Below, in pieces: positions 34,801 to 43,272 of a stretch of DNA of 64,000 nucleotides. The stretch covers positions 5,430,001 through 5,494,000 of the forward strand of contig NZ_CP076538.1 of NCBI RefSeq assembly GCF_018885265.1, given 5' to 3'. How positions within the stretch are numbered: position 1 is the first letter of the stretch; each line of letters opens with the position of its first letter. Source of the stretch: Amycolatopsis aidingensis (GTDB lineage: Bacteria > Actinomycetota > Actinomycetes > Mycobacteriales > Pseudonocardiaceae). A model generated the notes under the pieces. It was not told the origin of the DNA, ran no database searches, and saw nothing but the letters and a program-made list of their open reading frames with translations. A program made the translations under genes and the position numbers.

Positions 34801-35619
34801 GGACAGCAGATTCCGGCGTGCCTGCGAGGCACGCTCGGCCTTCTTGGCCAGCTCGCTGAGCTCCTCGGCCGCCTTCTCCCGCTCCCGCTGCTGCCGCAGG
34901 TACTCCTCGCGCGCGGCCGCGTCCCGCTCGGCCGCAGCCAGGTACCCCGTCTCAAGGAACTCCACGATCGCCGCGTCGGTCCCGGCGTCCAGCGCCGCCT
35001 GGGCCGCCGCGGACACCTCCGGCCCGGCCGAGCCCACCAGCAGCTGCACCCGCGCCCGCAGCGCGGTCATCCGCTCCGCGTCCCGCTCCGCGGTCTGCTC
35101 GTCCCGCGCCCTGGCGATATCCGCGCCGTAGTCCAGGAACACCGCCCGGTCGTAGTCCGACCCGGCGAGCACCCGCTCCACCTCGGCGTTGAAGTACGGT
35201 CCGCCGGTACCCGCCATCTCCTCGATGGCCTCGCGGTTACGCCGGGCGGTCTCCTCCTTGCGCGCCTCGGCCCGCGCCTTCGCCTCCGGATGCCCCGTCT
35301 CAAGGAACTCCAGCACCGCCGCGTCGGTGCGCGCGTCCAGCGCGGCCTGGGCCGCCTCCCGCACCTCGACGTCCTCGTCCAGCTCGGCGATATCCGCCAC
35401 CAGCTGACGTAGCCGCGGATCGAAATCCGGTAACCCGGTCTCGCCATCCCATTCTTCGTACTGGGATTCCGGCATCTCCCGATCGGCGTCCGGTGTCGCC
35501 GTCTCCGCAGCCGCCGTGAGCCGCCACGGCGAGGGAGCGGTCGGATTGACCAGCGTCGCCAGCACGGCGAGCACCAAGGCCAGGACGAGGGTTCTTCGCG
35601 CATGCCCGAATACGCGCAC
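31834..35619 (-). CDS. Secreted ALF-repeat polymorphic toxin with C-terminal toxin domain
   Basis: The 1261-residue protein has a signal sequence (RRTLVLALVLAVLATLV). ALF repeats follow at about residues 60-240 (AAQAALDARTDAAVLEFLET recurs). A very long Ala/Glu/Arg-rich coiled coil covers about 245-985. A pre-toxin segment with a hydrophobic stretch (FLSCLWTVVDAASLVALIF) comes next, then a compact C-terminal domain of about 100 residues (from SYEQARNKALNLLGKVDP through FRLDWDPDKGPHIN to the end). This layout is that of contact-dependent polymorphic toxins, with the last domain as the toxic tip, perhaps a nuclease. GTG 35619 gives the best spacing to GGAGG; GTG 35622 is possible. Confidence 0.8.
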   Translation of the reverse strand: MRVFGHARRTLVLALVLAVLATLVNPTAPSPWRLTAAAETATPDADREMPESQYEEWDGETGLPDFDPRLRQLVADIAELDEDVEVREAAQAALDARTDAAVLEFLETGHPEAKARAEARKEETARRNREAIEEMAGTGGPYFNAEVERVLAGSDYDRAVFLDYGADIARARDEQTAERDAERMTALRARVQLLVGSAGPEVSAAAQAALDAGTDAAIVEFLETGYLAAAERDAAAREEYLRQQREREKAAEELSELAKKAERASQARRNLLSAHGDGVRALQRAANAMTLASNEAREAAQILAANEAGGHHNGSFSEVKREVERQLGYARSAAEQAGAASARARGEADILVETGLTYGADWADIAEGMAAAAQAAVGAVQTAQHAVVATEATDKANEGQEKAEAHAEQARRWRRHAEEHAASAASLAEAAQAQAVAARHAADQARRARIQAQEAEQRAWAAAERTRQARLTAEAEQRKAADARQRAETERANAAAARQRAQQQAAVAARARSTAEYKASIAAGARSRAEEQDRIAGQAKQHALSEERRAQEARQAAFAAEQRRQAAVARARAMEATAAAAKGTEHEVEAGQAAIRARGEANTAATAAQEAGSAAQLASGAAASARAAATEATRAAARARAAAREAEAAAARADAAADEAEAQAAETHAAATEANAKAKEATAAEARAAQHARNAANLAQQAADEAMRALWAAQRTKDEAAAAEAEAVSAATQAGIAVRAAMSARSSSEGITDPANTAITIVAPFTGEDIDADFAQLVAEQAQQVGEEQAAAAQQRAEEAVAAAQAARQAADEAAEEVKPAFDAAARAAESASAAADSAAQAQRVAADAAAEGAKAREAAASANRADAQAQEDARKARAAANAAARDAALAGRSADAAEQEAATARAAATTAEQDAAAARSAAEQAQRDAEAAKAAAASAQQHAEEAAEAAKNARGHAAEAIKAAERAEAAAREEERRRREEAAQQAGDGNEPRLTPREEELLMMEGGMEAVREFREGLAAANKSFGEFLVEIGADVLKGVIGWEDAKRCFGDGNFLSCLWTVVDAASLVALIFKAPAVANAIGKLAGGFVRFLEGSAAGKRILKQTRNLVSKIKAACRAGLVPNGTASAQLVGAGADPVSGPSAITTSFEAAGKKCKEVSLDFPSYEQARNKALNLLGKVDPATREPYRGRLESFPETYDKVVGFETRVDGVYKRFRLDWDPDKGPHINIMIGRGSSGEKWAIKWPGTKEEFLAILDGNI

Positions 35620-35665
35620 CACTAACCTCCGAAAGAAAGGAAAGAAAATAGAGTCGGCTGAGCTG

Positions 35666-36724
35666 TCAGTTCTCGTTCAGCATGCGCTGCTCACCGGCAA
35701 GCGCCTGTTCCAGCAATCCGTTCCAGAATCGCGCCTGCTCGGCGATCGTGTCCCGCTCGGCGGTCCACTGGTGTTCGTTCTCCGCGGAGAAGTCGACCAC
35801 GGCGGCCCAATTGGGCCCGGTCGCCTGCCGGGCGGCCTCGGCAACGGCATGCCAGTTCGCCGCCTGTTCCCTGGCGACCTCGCCTGCCTCCGCCCATGCG
35901 GTACGGGGTGAGTCGGTGTTGTCGGCGACCGTGCGCCATGCCCTGGCGGCGGCAGCCCTCGCCTGCTCCTCGGCCTCGCCTGCGGCCTCCGATGCGGCCT
36001 GTTCCGCAGCCCGCGCCTCGGTGACCAACCGGTTGACCGTGGCTCGCCAGGCCACCTCGTTGTCTGCCATGCGCAGGCGGTGCGCCTCGAGATCCAGCCG
36101 CGCGGCGCTGGCCCAGTCGTAGGCGAAGAACTCCACGAGGTCGCTGTCGGTGGCGGCGGGGCGAACGGCCCACTGCGCCGCCGCCCGGACCTGCGGGCCG
36201 GGATCGGCGGCGGCGAGGTTGCGGACGTAGGCCCGGTCGGCCTCGGCCAGCGCTTCCTGCTGCTCGCCGGAGCGCTCCCTTGCCGCGCGGTCACGTGCCT
36301 CGGCTTCGGCGTAACCGGTCTCGGCGAACCAGGCCCGGTCGGCGCTGGTCCCGTCCATCGCGCGCCGGGCCGCGGCGTGCACCTCGGGCGCGAACTCCGC
36401 GGTGTGCGTCTCCAGCACCCTGCGGGCGAAGTCGGCGTTACGCGCCGAGCGCCGCTCGGCCAGTTCCTTCGCGTAGTCGTACTCGCTGGTGAGGAAACGC
36501 TCGATCGCGGTGTCACCATTCGCCGAAGCCACCGCGGTCAACGCGGCGACCCGCACCACCGACCGGGGGTCCCGGCGGGCGATCCACCACACGAACGCGC
36601 GGTCGGCTTCGGAGATATCGGTCACCGTCGCATCTGTACTGATTGTCTTATTCGCCGATGCCGTACTCGCACCGCCAGTCAAAATCAACGACAAAAGGAC
36701 AGCAACCAACGCACACCGCTGCAC
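35666..36724 (-). CDS. Secreted ALF-repeat protein
   Basis: The 352-residue protein begins with a clear signal peptide (QRCALVAVLLSLILTGGAST, cut near ASA). It has ALF-type repeats (DRAFVWWIARRDPRSVVRVA, DTAIERFLTSEYDYAKELAE, DRAWFAETGYAEAEARDRA, DLVEFFAYDW) and ends in an Ala/Glu-rich helical segment. GTG 36724 is chosen because a GAGGGGGG ribosome site precedes it and the signal peptide then starts normally. It is 46 bases upstream of the toxin gene and likely heads the ALF operon. It has no toxin tip; it may assist export or surface display of the large toxin. Confidence 0.75.
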   Translation of the reverse strand: MQRCALVAVLLSLILTGGASTASANKTISTDATVTDISEADRAFVWWIARRDPRSVVRVAALTAVASANGDTAIERFLTSEYDYAKELAERRSARNADFARRVLETHTAEFAPEVHAAARRAMDGTSADRAWFAETGYAEAEARDRAARERSGEQQEALAEADRAYVRNLAAADPGPQVRAAAQWAVRPAATDSDLVEFFAYDWASAARLDLEAHRLRMADNEVAWRATVNRLVTEARAAEQAASEAAGEAEEQARAAAARAWRTVADNTDSPRTAWAEAGEVAREQAANWHAVAEAARQATGPNWAAVVDFSAENEHQWTAERDTIAEQARFWNGLLEQALAGEQRMLNEN

Positions 36725-36873
36725 AGAACCCCCCTCTTTCAGAAATCCCCGAATTCTGTCGCTGTTAATCTCATGGATTAACGCGAACCTCACAGAGGTT
36801 ATCTTCCGTGCCGGTAACTGTCACTACGCCGAATGCAGCAACAAATGGTGAGCTGAACCACCGAAAGTACTGA

Positions 36874-37362
36874 TCAGGACCGCGACCAGGCGGTGCGCAA
36901 CCATTGCGCGGCGAGCACGATCGTCGTAATCACAGCGATGACCATCCCGATCCCGGGGCCGTCCCCCGCGACGCCGGTGGCGGGCGCGGACTGCTGTGAC
37001 CAGATCGCCAGCAACCCGTCCACCGAGGCGAACCAGCCACCGACCGCGCACACCCACGCCAGCCACCACCGGCGGGTGATCAGGGCGAGTGCGGAAGCGA
37101 GAATGCCGAAGCCGGTCGAGGTGGTGGCGAACAGCCGGGGAATCCACCCGGCCTCGCCGGCCAGCACCTGCCAGCCAACGTGGTCACCGGCCCAGGGCAG
37201 CAACAGGCTGAGGATCAGCACGAAGGTGCCCACGGCGATGACGAACCCGCGCCTGCCGAACTCGACGGTGCGCGCGGCCCTGGTCACCACCCGGTCGACA
37301 TCGGCGGCAAGGTCGTCGACCTCGGAGCCGCCGTCACCGGCGCCGCTTGCGTCCTCGCTCAT
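36874..37362 (-). CDS. Small membrane protein (Rv2732c-type)
   Basis: The 162-residue protein has an acidic N-terminus and about four hydrophobic segments ([57 protein letters not shown]). It overlaps miaB by four bases (ATGA at 37362-37359), as the equivalent gene does next to miaB in mycobacteria. The function is unknown. It marks the right border of the first accessory insert. Confidence 0.75.
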   Translation of the reverse strand: MSEDASGAGDGGSEVDDLAADVDRVVTRAARTVEFGRRGFVIAVGTFVLILSLLLPWAGDHVGWQVLAGEAGWIPRLFATTSTGFGILASALALITRRWWLAWVCAVGGWFASVDGLLAIWSQQSAPATGVAGDGPGIGMVIAVITTIVLAAQWLRTAWSRS

Positions 37363-38837
37363 CGCGAACATCCGTTCTCCGCCGGGGCCGGCTGCGTGGC
37401 AGGCCGGCCGAATGAGGGCAGCCCGAGGGTCACGCCGTTGGTCTTCGGCCGCGTGCCGGCCTCGGTGTTGTCCCCCGCCCTGGTACGGCGGTGGGTGAGC
37501 AGGTCGCCGTCGGCCACCAGGTGGTGCGGCGCGCCGTAGGTCACCATGGTCTCCACGATGTCCCCCGGCCGCACCGAGCGGTCCACGGCGGGGCCGGTCG
37601 GGGTGAAGTGCACCAGCCTGCCGTCCCTGGCCCGGCCGCTCATCCGGTCGGTCTCGGTGTCCTTACGGCCTTCCCCGCTCGCCACCAGCAGCTCCACCTT
37701 CCTGCCGACCAGCGCGCGGTTCTCCGCCAAGGCGATCTCGTCCTGCAGCTGGACCAGCCGGTCGTAGCGTTCCTGCACGACCTCCTTGGGCAGCTGCCCC
37801 GCCATCTCGGCCGCCGGGGTGCCCGGCCGCTTGGAGTACTGGAAGGTGAACGCGCTGGAGAACCTGGCCTGCCGGACCACGTCGAGGGTCTGCTGAAAGT
37901 CCTCTTCGGTCTCGCCGGGGAAACCGACGATGATGTCGGTGCTGATCGCCGCCTCCGGCATCGCCGCGCGCACCTTGTCCAGGATGGAGAGGAACCGCGC
38001 CGCACGGTAGGAGCGGCGCATCTGCTTCAGCACCCGGTCCGAGCCGGACTGCAACGGCATGTGCAGCTGGTGGCACACGTTCGGGGTCTCGGCCATCGCG
38101 TCGATCACGTCATCGGTGAAGGCGGCCGGATGCGGGGAGGTGAACCGCACCCGCTCCAGGCCGTCCACGCTGCCGCAGGAGCGCAGCAACTGGGAGAAGG
38201 CCTGCCGCTCGCCGAACTCCACCCCGTAGGAGTTGACGTTCTGCCCGAGCAGGGTCACCTCCAGCACGCCCTCGGCCACCAGTGCCTCGACCTCGGACAG
38301 GATCTCCCCGGGGCGGCGGTCGCGTTCCTTCCCGCGTAACGAGGGGACGATACAAAACGTGCACGTATTGTTACAACCGACCGAGATGGACACCCAGCCC
38401 GAGTAGGCCGAGTCCCGCCGGGCGGGCAGGGTGGAGGGGAAGGTCTCCAGCGACTCCAGGATCTCCACCTCGGCCTCGGCGTTGTGCCGGGCCCGCTCCA
38501 GCAGCACCGGCAGCGAGCCGATGTTGTGCGTGCCGAACACCACGTCCACCCACGGGGCGCGCTTGACGATCTCGCCGCGGTCCTTCTGGGCGAGGCAGCC
38601 GCCCACCGCGATCTGCATCCCGGGGTTGGCGCCCTTGACCTGCCGCAGGTTACCCAGGTTGCCGTACAGCTTGTTGTCCGCGTTCTCCCGGACGGCGCAG
38701 GTGTTGAACACGACGACATCGGGCGTGCCGCCGTCCGCGGGGACGTAGCCCGCGTCCTCGAGCTGGCCTGCCAGACGTTCGGAGTCGTGTACGTTCATCT
38801 GGCAGCCGAAGGTGCGGATCTGGTAGCTGCGGGTCAC
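37359..38837 (-). CDS. miaB: tRNA-2-methylthio-N6-dimethylallyladenosine synthase
   Basis: MiaB is a radical-SAM methylthiotransferase that completes ms2i6A37 on tRNA after MiaA. The 492-residue protein has the auxiliary cluster cysteines Cys12, Cys47 and Cys81, the radical-SAM CxxxCxxC at Cys155, Cys159 and Cys162 (GCNNTCTFC), and a C-terminal TRAM domain. The substrate enzyme gene miaA lies in the same window at 8.4-9.3 kb. Confidence 0.97.
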   Translation of the reverse strand: MTRSYQIRTFGCQMNVHDSERLAGQLEDAGYVPADGGTPDVVVFNTCAVRENADNKLYGNLGNLRQVKGANPGMQIAVGGCLAQKDRGEIVKRAPWVDVVFGTHNIGSLPVLLERARHNAEAEVEILESLETFPSTLPARRDSAYSGWVSISVGCNNTCTFCIVPSLRGKERDRRPGEILSEVEALVAEGVLEVTLLGQNVNSYGVEFGERQAFSQLLRSCGSVDGLERVRFTSPHPAAFTDDVIDAMAETPNVCHQLHMPLQSGSDRVLKQMRRSYRAARFLSILDKVRAAMPEAAISTDIIVGFPGETEEDFQQTLDVVRQARFSSAFTFQYSKRPGTPAAEMAGQLPKEVVQERYDRLVQLQDEIALAENRALVGRKVELLVASGEGRKDTETDRMSGRARDGRLVHFTPTGPAVDRSVRPGDIVETMVTYGAPHHLVADGDLLTHRRTRAGDNTEAGTRPKTNGVTLGLPSFGRPATQPAPAENGCSR

Positions 38838-39130
38838 CCGATCTCCTGGTCAACTGCGATGCCGGTGGTGCATCCCCCAGGGTAAGCTGCCGCTCCCCCG
38901 TAGGCGTGACGCGGTCCTGGCTGGGCACCCGCCGCGACCTGCCCTGGCATAGTTGAACGGACGGTGACTACAGTCTCCCCACGGTTCGCCGGATCACCCG
39001 TTAGGCCGAGACGGCGACACCGGGGTTGCATTTCGACCCGACCCGTATGCCTCCGCGGCCTGCTCGGTGTTAGATGCCGATCATGCCTTCCGGGGCATCA
39101 CCGACCAGTGCGCGCCGCCATGGAGGCCAG

Positions 39131-39880
39131 ATGACCGCAGCGACGCCGCCGATGATCAAGGCGGCAGCCGTGAACAAGTTCTTCGGCGACCTGCACGTGC
39201 TCAAGGACATCGACATGGAGGTCCCGCGGGGGCAGGTCGTCGTGGTACTCGGCCCTTCGGGCTCCGGCAAGTCCACCCTCTGCCGGGCGATCAACCGGCT
39301 GGAGCCGATCAACTCCGGGCAGATCGAGGTGGACGGCCAGCCGCTGCCCGCGGAGGGCAAGGCGCTCGCCGCGCTGCGCGCGGACGTCGGGATGGTGTTC
39401 CAGCAGTTCAACCTGTTCGCGCACAAGACGATCCTCGAGAACGTCACGCTCGGGCCGGTCAAGGTGCGTAAGGTCTCCGGCGACGAAGCCCGCAAGACCG
39501 CGATGGAACTGCTGGAGCGGGTCGGCATCACCAACCAGGCTGAGAAGTACCCGGCCCAGTTGTCCGGCGGCCAGCAGCAGCGTGCGGCGATCGCCAGGGC
39601 GCTGGCCATGCGACCGAAGGTGATGCTGTTCGACGAACCGACCTCGGCACTGGACCCGGAGATGGTCCAGGAGGTCCTGGACACCATGACCGGCCTCGCC
39701 AAGGACGGGATGACCATGCTCGTGGTCACCCATGAGATGGGTTTCGCCCGGAAGGCCGCGCACCGGGTGGTGTTCATGTCCGATGGTGAGATCGTCGAGG
39801 ACTCGACCCCGGACGAGTTCTTCACCGCGCCGAAATCGGACCGCGCGAAGGACTTTCTTGGCAAGATCCTGACTCACTAG
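39131..39880 (+). CDS. gluA: Glutamate-type ABC transporter ATP-binding protein
   Basis: The 249-residue ATPase has Walker A GPSGSGKS (residues 41-48), [11 protein letters not shown], the signature LSGGQQQR, Walker B VMLFDEP and the His switch VVTHEMGFA. This is the polar-amino-acid (GlnQ/GluA) type. GGAGG lies four bases before the ATG at 39131. It is first in the order ATPase, binding protein, two permeases, which is the gluABCD arrangement, and divergent from miaB. Confidence 0.9.
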   Translation: MTAATPPMIKAAAVNKFFGDLHVLKDIDMEVPRGQVVVVLGPSGSGKSTLCRAINRLEPINSGQIEVDGQPLPAEGKALAALRADVGMVFQQFNLFAHKTILENVTLGPVKVRKVSGDEARKTAMELLERVGITNQAEKYPAQLSGGQQQRAAIARALAMRPKVMLFDEPTSALDPEMVQEVLDTMTGLAKDGMTMLVVTHEMGFARKAAHRVVFMSDGEIVEDSTPDEFFTAPKSDRAKDFLGKILTH

Positions 39881-39939
39881 TTCCGATCGCGGCGCCCTTC
39901 GCGGGCGCTGCTCCCACGAAGGAAACAGGAGAGGTGCAC

Positions 39940-40863
39940 ATGAGGATCCGCACCCTGGCGGCGGGGCTGATGGTCGGCGCCCTCGCGCTGACCGCGTGTG
40001 GCAAGGAGGGCAGCCCGGCCGACCCCGGCAACGGCAACGGCGAGGGGGACGGCGGCGGCACGCAGCTGCCCACCTACGAGGTCGCCCAGGACGTCACCGT
40101 CGAGGGTTCGCCCACCTTCGACAAGATCAAGGCCGCGGGCCAGCCGACCATCGGGGTCAAGCAGGACCAGCCCGGCCTCGGCGAGAAGGACGCGACGACC
40201 GGCGAGTACAACGGCTTCGACATCGAGATCGCCAAGCTGATCACCGCCAAGCTGGGCTTCGAGCCGGACAGCATCGAGTACAAGCCGGTCCCCTCGGCCG
40301 GGCGCGAGCAGGCGCTGATCAACGGCGACGTGCACTACTACGTCGGCACCTACACGATCAACGACAAGCGCAAGGAGCAGGTCAGCTTCGCCGGGCCGTA
40401 CTTCGTCGCAGGCCAGGACCTGCTGGTGGCCAAGGACAACACCGACATCACCGGCCCGGACGCGCTGAGCGGTAAGAAGGTCTGCTCGGTGAGCGGCTCC
40501 ACCCCGATCCAGCGGGTGCGTGAGGAAGGGATGGTCGAGCCCGGCGGCGAGATCGTCGAGCTGCAGACCTACTCACAGTGCGTGGAGCAGCTGGCCCAGG
40601 GCCGGGTGGACGCGGTCACCACCGACGACGCCATCCTCAAGGGCTACGCCGCGCAGGAGCCGGACACGTTCAGGGTCGTCGGCGAGACCTTCTCCGATGA
40701 GCCGTACGGCGTCGGCCTGCCGAAGGAGGACAAGGCGCTCCGGGACAAGGTGAACGACATCCTGGAGCAGGCGCTGGAGGACGGCACCTGGCAGCAGATC
40801 TACGACGCGACGCTGGGTAAGTCGGGGTCGACCGCCGAGAAGCCGACCATCGACAGGTACTGA
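39940..40863 (+). CDS. gluB: Glutamate-binding lipoprotein of ABC transporter
   Basis: The 307-residue protein has a lipoprotein signal (lipobox LTAC, Cys22) and a Gly/Asn-rich linker. The SBP family 3 domain follows: GFDIEIAKLITAKLG, EYKPVPSAGREQALINGDVHYYVGT, and late EPYGVGLPKEDKALRDKVND. It captures the amino acid outside the membrane and hands it to GluCD. The ribosome site AGGAGAGG precedes the ATG. A perfect 40-bp palindrome follows six bases after its stop and probably raises its level over the permeases. Confidence 0.9.
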   Translation: MRIRTLAAGLMVGALALTACGKEGSPADPGNGNGEGDGGGTQLPTYEVAQDVTVEGSPTFDKIKAAGQPTIGVKQDQPGLGEKDATTGEYNGFDIEIAKLITAKLGFEPDSIEYKPVPSAGREQALINGDVHYYVGTYTINDKRKEQVSFAGPYFVAGQDLLVAKDNTDITGPDALSGKKVCSVSGSTPIQRVREEGMVEPGGEIVELQTYSQCVEQLAQGRVDAVTTDDAILKGYAAQEPDTFRVVGETFSDEPYGVGLPKEDKALRDKVNDILEQALEDGTWQQIYDATLGKSGSTAEKPTIDRY

Positions 40864-40869
40864 TCTCCA

Positions 40870-40909
40870 CTCGGCCGGCGGTGACACCCGGGTGTCACCG
40901 CCGGCCGAG
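40870..40909. terminator. Perfect 40-bp palindrome between gluB and gluC
   Basis: Bases 40870-40889 are the exact reverse complement of 40890-40909, with no loop base in the DNA (in RNA the top would open as CACCCGGGUG). It lies inside the operon, so it should act as an attenuator or 3' stabilising hairpin, giving more binding protein than permease. Confidence 0.8.
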
Positions 40910-40961
40910 CCCGTTCCGACCGCACCGGTCGCCTGCGGCATGAGGGAATGCTGGTATCCAC

Positions 40962-41609
40962 ATGGACGTCCTGTTCGACAACCTTGACCTGTACGGTCCC
41001 GGGTTTCTCACCACGATCGAGCTCTTCGCGCTCGCCGCGGTCGGGTCGCTGATACTGGGCACGATCCTGGCGATGCTCAGGGTGAGCCCGGTGCCGGTGC
41101 TGCGGGCCGGGGGCACGACGTACGTGACCCTGTTCCGCAACACCCCGCTGACGCTGATCTTCTTTTTCTTCGCCTTCGCCTTCCCGCTGCTGAAGATCGT
41201 GCAGATCGACTTCTTCGTCTCGGCCGTGGTGGCGTTGACGCTCTACACCTCGGCGTTCGTGTGCGAGGTGGTGCGGTCGGGGATCAACACCGTGCCGGTA
41301 GGGCAGGCCGAGGCCGGGCGCGCGATCGGGTTGACCTTCGGCCAGATCCTGGCCAGCATCGTGCTACCGCAGGCCACCCGCTCGGTGGTTCCGCCGATGG
41401 TCAGTACCATGATCGCGCTGATCAAGAACACCACCATCGCCTCGGGCTTCTCCGTCGTCGAGGCCGGCGCGATCCAGTCCTACCTCTCCGAGCGGGGATA
41501 CAGCGTGATGATCGGGCTGCTCTGGGTCGCGCTCGGGTTCGTCATCCTGGTTATTCCCATGACCCTGCTGCAACGCAGCCTCGAGAAGCGCTGGAGCGTG
41601 GCCCGATGA
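40962..41609 (+). CDS. gluC: Glutamate ABC transporter permease
   Basis: The 215-residue HisM-type permease has five hydrophobic segments and the EAA loop (AEAGRAIGLTFGQILASIVLPQA) that contacts the ATPase. It lies 98 bases after gluB, beyond the palindrome. Its TGA overlaps the ATG of gluD. Confidence 0.92.
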   Translation: MDVLFDNLDLYGPGFLTTIELFALAAVGSLILGTILAMLRVSPVPVLRAGGTTYVTLFRNTPLTLIFFFFAFAFPLLKIVQIDFFVSAVVALTLYTSAFVCEVVRSGINTVPVGQAEAGRAIGLTFGQILASIVLPQATRSVVPPMVSTMIALIKNTTIASGFSVVEAGAIQSYLSERGYSVMIGLLWVALGFVILVIPMTLLQRSLEKRWSVAR

Positions 41610-42460
41610 GTTCCGTCCTTTTCGACTCGCCCGGCCCCAAGGCACGGATACGGCACCGGATCTACGGCGCCGCAGGCTTACTCGCGTTCGCCGCACTCAT
41701 CGGGTTCATCGTGCTGCGCTTCGCCGATGAGGGCCAGTTCGACGGCAAGTTGTGGAGCTGGCTGCAGTACGAGACCGTCCAGCTGGAACTGCTCAGCGCG
41801 CTCGGCAACACCTTGCGGGCGTTCGCCGCGGGCGCGGTGCTCGCCCTGGTGTTCGGCGCGATCTTCGCGGCCGGGCGACTGTCCGATCACGCGATCTTCC
41901 GCGTGCCCTCCACGGTCATCGTCGAGTTCTTCCGTGCCGTGCCCCTGGTGGTCATGATCTTCTTCTTCCACTTCGGGATCAGTCTTGGCGCGCCGTTCTA
42001 CTCCGTGGTGCTCGGTCTCACGCTGTACAACGGATCGGTGCTGGCCGAGGTCTTCCGGGCCGGGGTGCTGTCCCTGCCGTCCGGACAGGGCGAGGCGGCG
42101 TACGCGATCGGCATGCGCAAGACCCAGGTGATGCAGACCGTGCTGCTGCCGCAGGCACTGCGGGCCATGCTGCCCGCGATCATCAGCCAGCTGGTGGTGC
42201 TGCTCAAGGACACCGCGCTCGGCTTCCTGATCACCTACGAGGAGCTGCTGCGTTACGCCCGTTTCCTGGGCGGGATCGCCGAGTTCGGCCGCCCGCTGGT
42301 GCCGATCACCATCGTGGTCGCGGCGATGTACATCGTCATGTGCCTCGCGCTGACCGGGCTGGCGAAGTACCTGGAGGGCCGCAACCGACGCAACAAGAAG
42401 GCCCCGATACCGGACAAGAAGCCGGACGACGTAGTCCTCGCCAACGAACCCATGAACTGA
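41606..42460 (+). CDS. gluD: Glutamate ABC transporter permease
   Basis: The 284-residue permease has the same fold as GluC with an extra N-terminal hydrophobic segment (IYGAAGLLAFAALIGFIVL), an EAA loop (GEAAYAIGMRKTQVMQTVLL) and a basic C-terminal tail rich in Lys, Asp and Pro. The start overlaps the gluC stop by four bases, so the two permeases are coupled. A hairpin that also belongs to a dispersed repeat family follows directly. Confidence 0.92.
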   Translation: MSSVLFDSPGPKARIRHRIYGAAGLLAFAALIGFIVLRFADEGQFDGKLWSWLQYETVQLELLSALGNTLRAFAAGAVLALVFGAIFAAGRLSDHAIFRVPSTVIVEFFRAVPLVVMIFFFHFGISLGAPFYSVVLGLTLYNGSVLAEVFRAGVLSLPSGQGEAAYAIGMRKTQVMQTVLLPQALRAMLPAIISQLVVLLKDTALGFLITYEELLRYARFLGGIAEFGRPLVPITIVVAAMYIVMCLALTGLAKYLEGRNRRNKKAPIPDKKPDDVVLANEPMN

Positions 42461-42462
42461 CC

Positions 42463-42521
42463 ACTGCTGCGAGTGGCCCGTTCCTTGCGGAACCCGGAAG
42501 GAACGGGCCGCTCGCAGCAGT
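42463..42521. repeat. Intact dispersed inverted repeat, probable bidirectional terminator
   Basis: The 24-base arms 42463-42486 and 42498-42521 pair with a single T:G wobble around an 11-base loop. It sits between the convergent gluD and sdhB genes, touching the sdhB stop, so it can end both transcripts. The outer arm ACTGCTGCGAGTGGCC also occurs at 11530-11545 as part of a degraded copy. Confidence 0.8.
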
Positions 42522-43270
42522 CAGCCGCGCTTGAAGAGTTTGTTGCCGAGCCAGACGATCGGGTCGTAGCGCTTGTCCGCGGCGCGTTCCTTCATCGGGA
42601 TCAGCGCGTTGTCGGTGATCTTGATGCCCTCAGGGCAGACCTCGGTACAGCATTTGGTGATGTTGCAGTAGCCGAGGCCGTGCTCGGTCACCGCCTCATC
42701 CCTGCGGTCGGCGACGTCCAGCGGGTGCATCTCCAGCTCGGCGATACGCATCAGGTAGCGCGGGCCAGCGAAGGCTTCCTTGTTCTCCTCGTGGTCGCGC
42801 ACCACATGGCAGGTGTCCTGGCACAGGAAGCATTCGATGCACTTGCGGAACTCCTGCGAACGCTGCACGTCCCGCTGCTGCATCCGGTACTCACCGGGCT
42901 CGAGGTCCCTGGGCGGGGTGAACGAGGGGATCTCCCGTGCCTTGGTGTAGTTGTACGACACGTCGGTCACCAGGTCACGCACGATCGGGAAGGCACGCAG
43001 CGGGGTGACGGTGATGACCTCGTCCTCGGCGAAGGTGGACATCCGGGTCATGCACAGCAGTCGCGGCCGCCCGTTGATCTCCGCCGAGCACGAGCCGCAT
43101 TTGCCTGCCTTGCAGTTCCAGCGCACCGCCAGGTCCGAGCACTGGGTGGCCTGTAGCCGGTGGATCACATCGAGCACGACCTCGCCCTCGTTGGCCTCCA
43201 CCGTGAAGTCCTTCAGCTCGCCCGAGTCGGCGTCGCCCCGCCATACCCGGAACCGGGCCTCGTACCCCAT
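42521..43270 (-). CDS. sdhB: Succinate dehydrogenase/fumarate reductase iron-sulfur subunit
   Basis: The 249-residue protein carries three cluster-binding regions: plant ferredoxin-type KAGKCGSCSAEI with a later Cys (RLLC), and the two C-terminal sets in FRKCIECFLCQDTC and CNITKCCTEVCPEG. It passes electrons from SdhA to quinone. It starts two bases after sdhA and ends the sdhCAB operon. Confidence 0.95.
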   Translation of the reverse strand: MGYEARFRVWRGDADSGELKDFTVEANEGEVVLDVIHRLQATQCSDLAVRWNCKAGKCGSCSAEINGRPRLLCMTRMSTFAEDEVITVTPLRAFPIVRDLVTDVSYNYTKAREIPSFTPPRDLEPGEYRMQQRDVQRSQEFRKCIECFLCQDTCHVVRDHEENKEAFAGPRYLMRIAELEMHPLDVADRRDEAVTEHGLGYCNITKCCTEVCPEGIKITDNALIPMKERAADKRYDPIVWLGNKLFKRG

Positions 43271-43272
43271 AC

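Noticed and set aside
32113..35412. Long open frame of 1099 codons on the + strand
   Set aside because: It is antisense to the toxin gene; the Ala-rich GC-biased codons of the coiled coil keep the other strand open. The translated product is Arg/Gly/Leu low-complexity with no domain.
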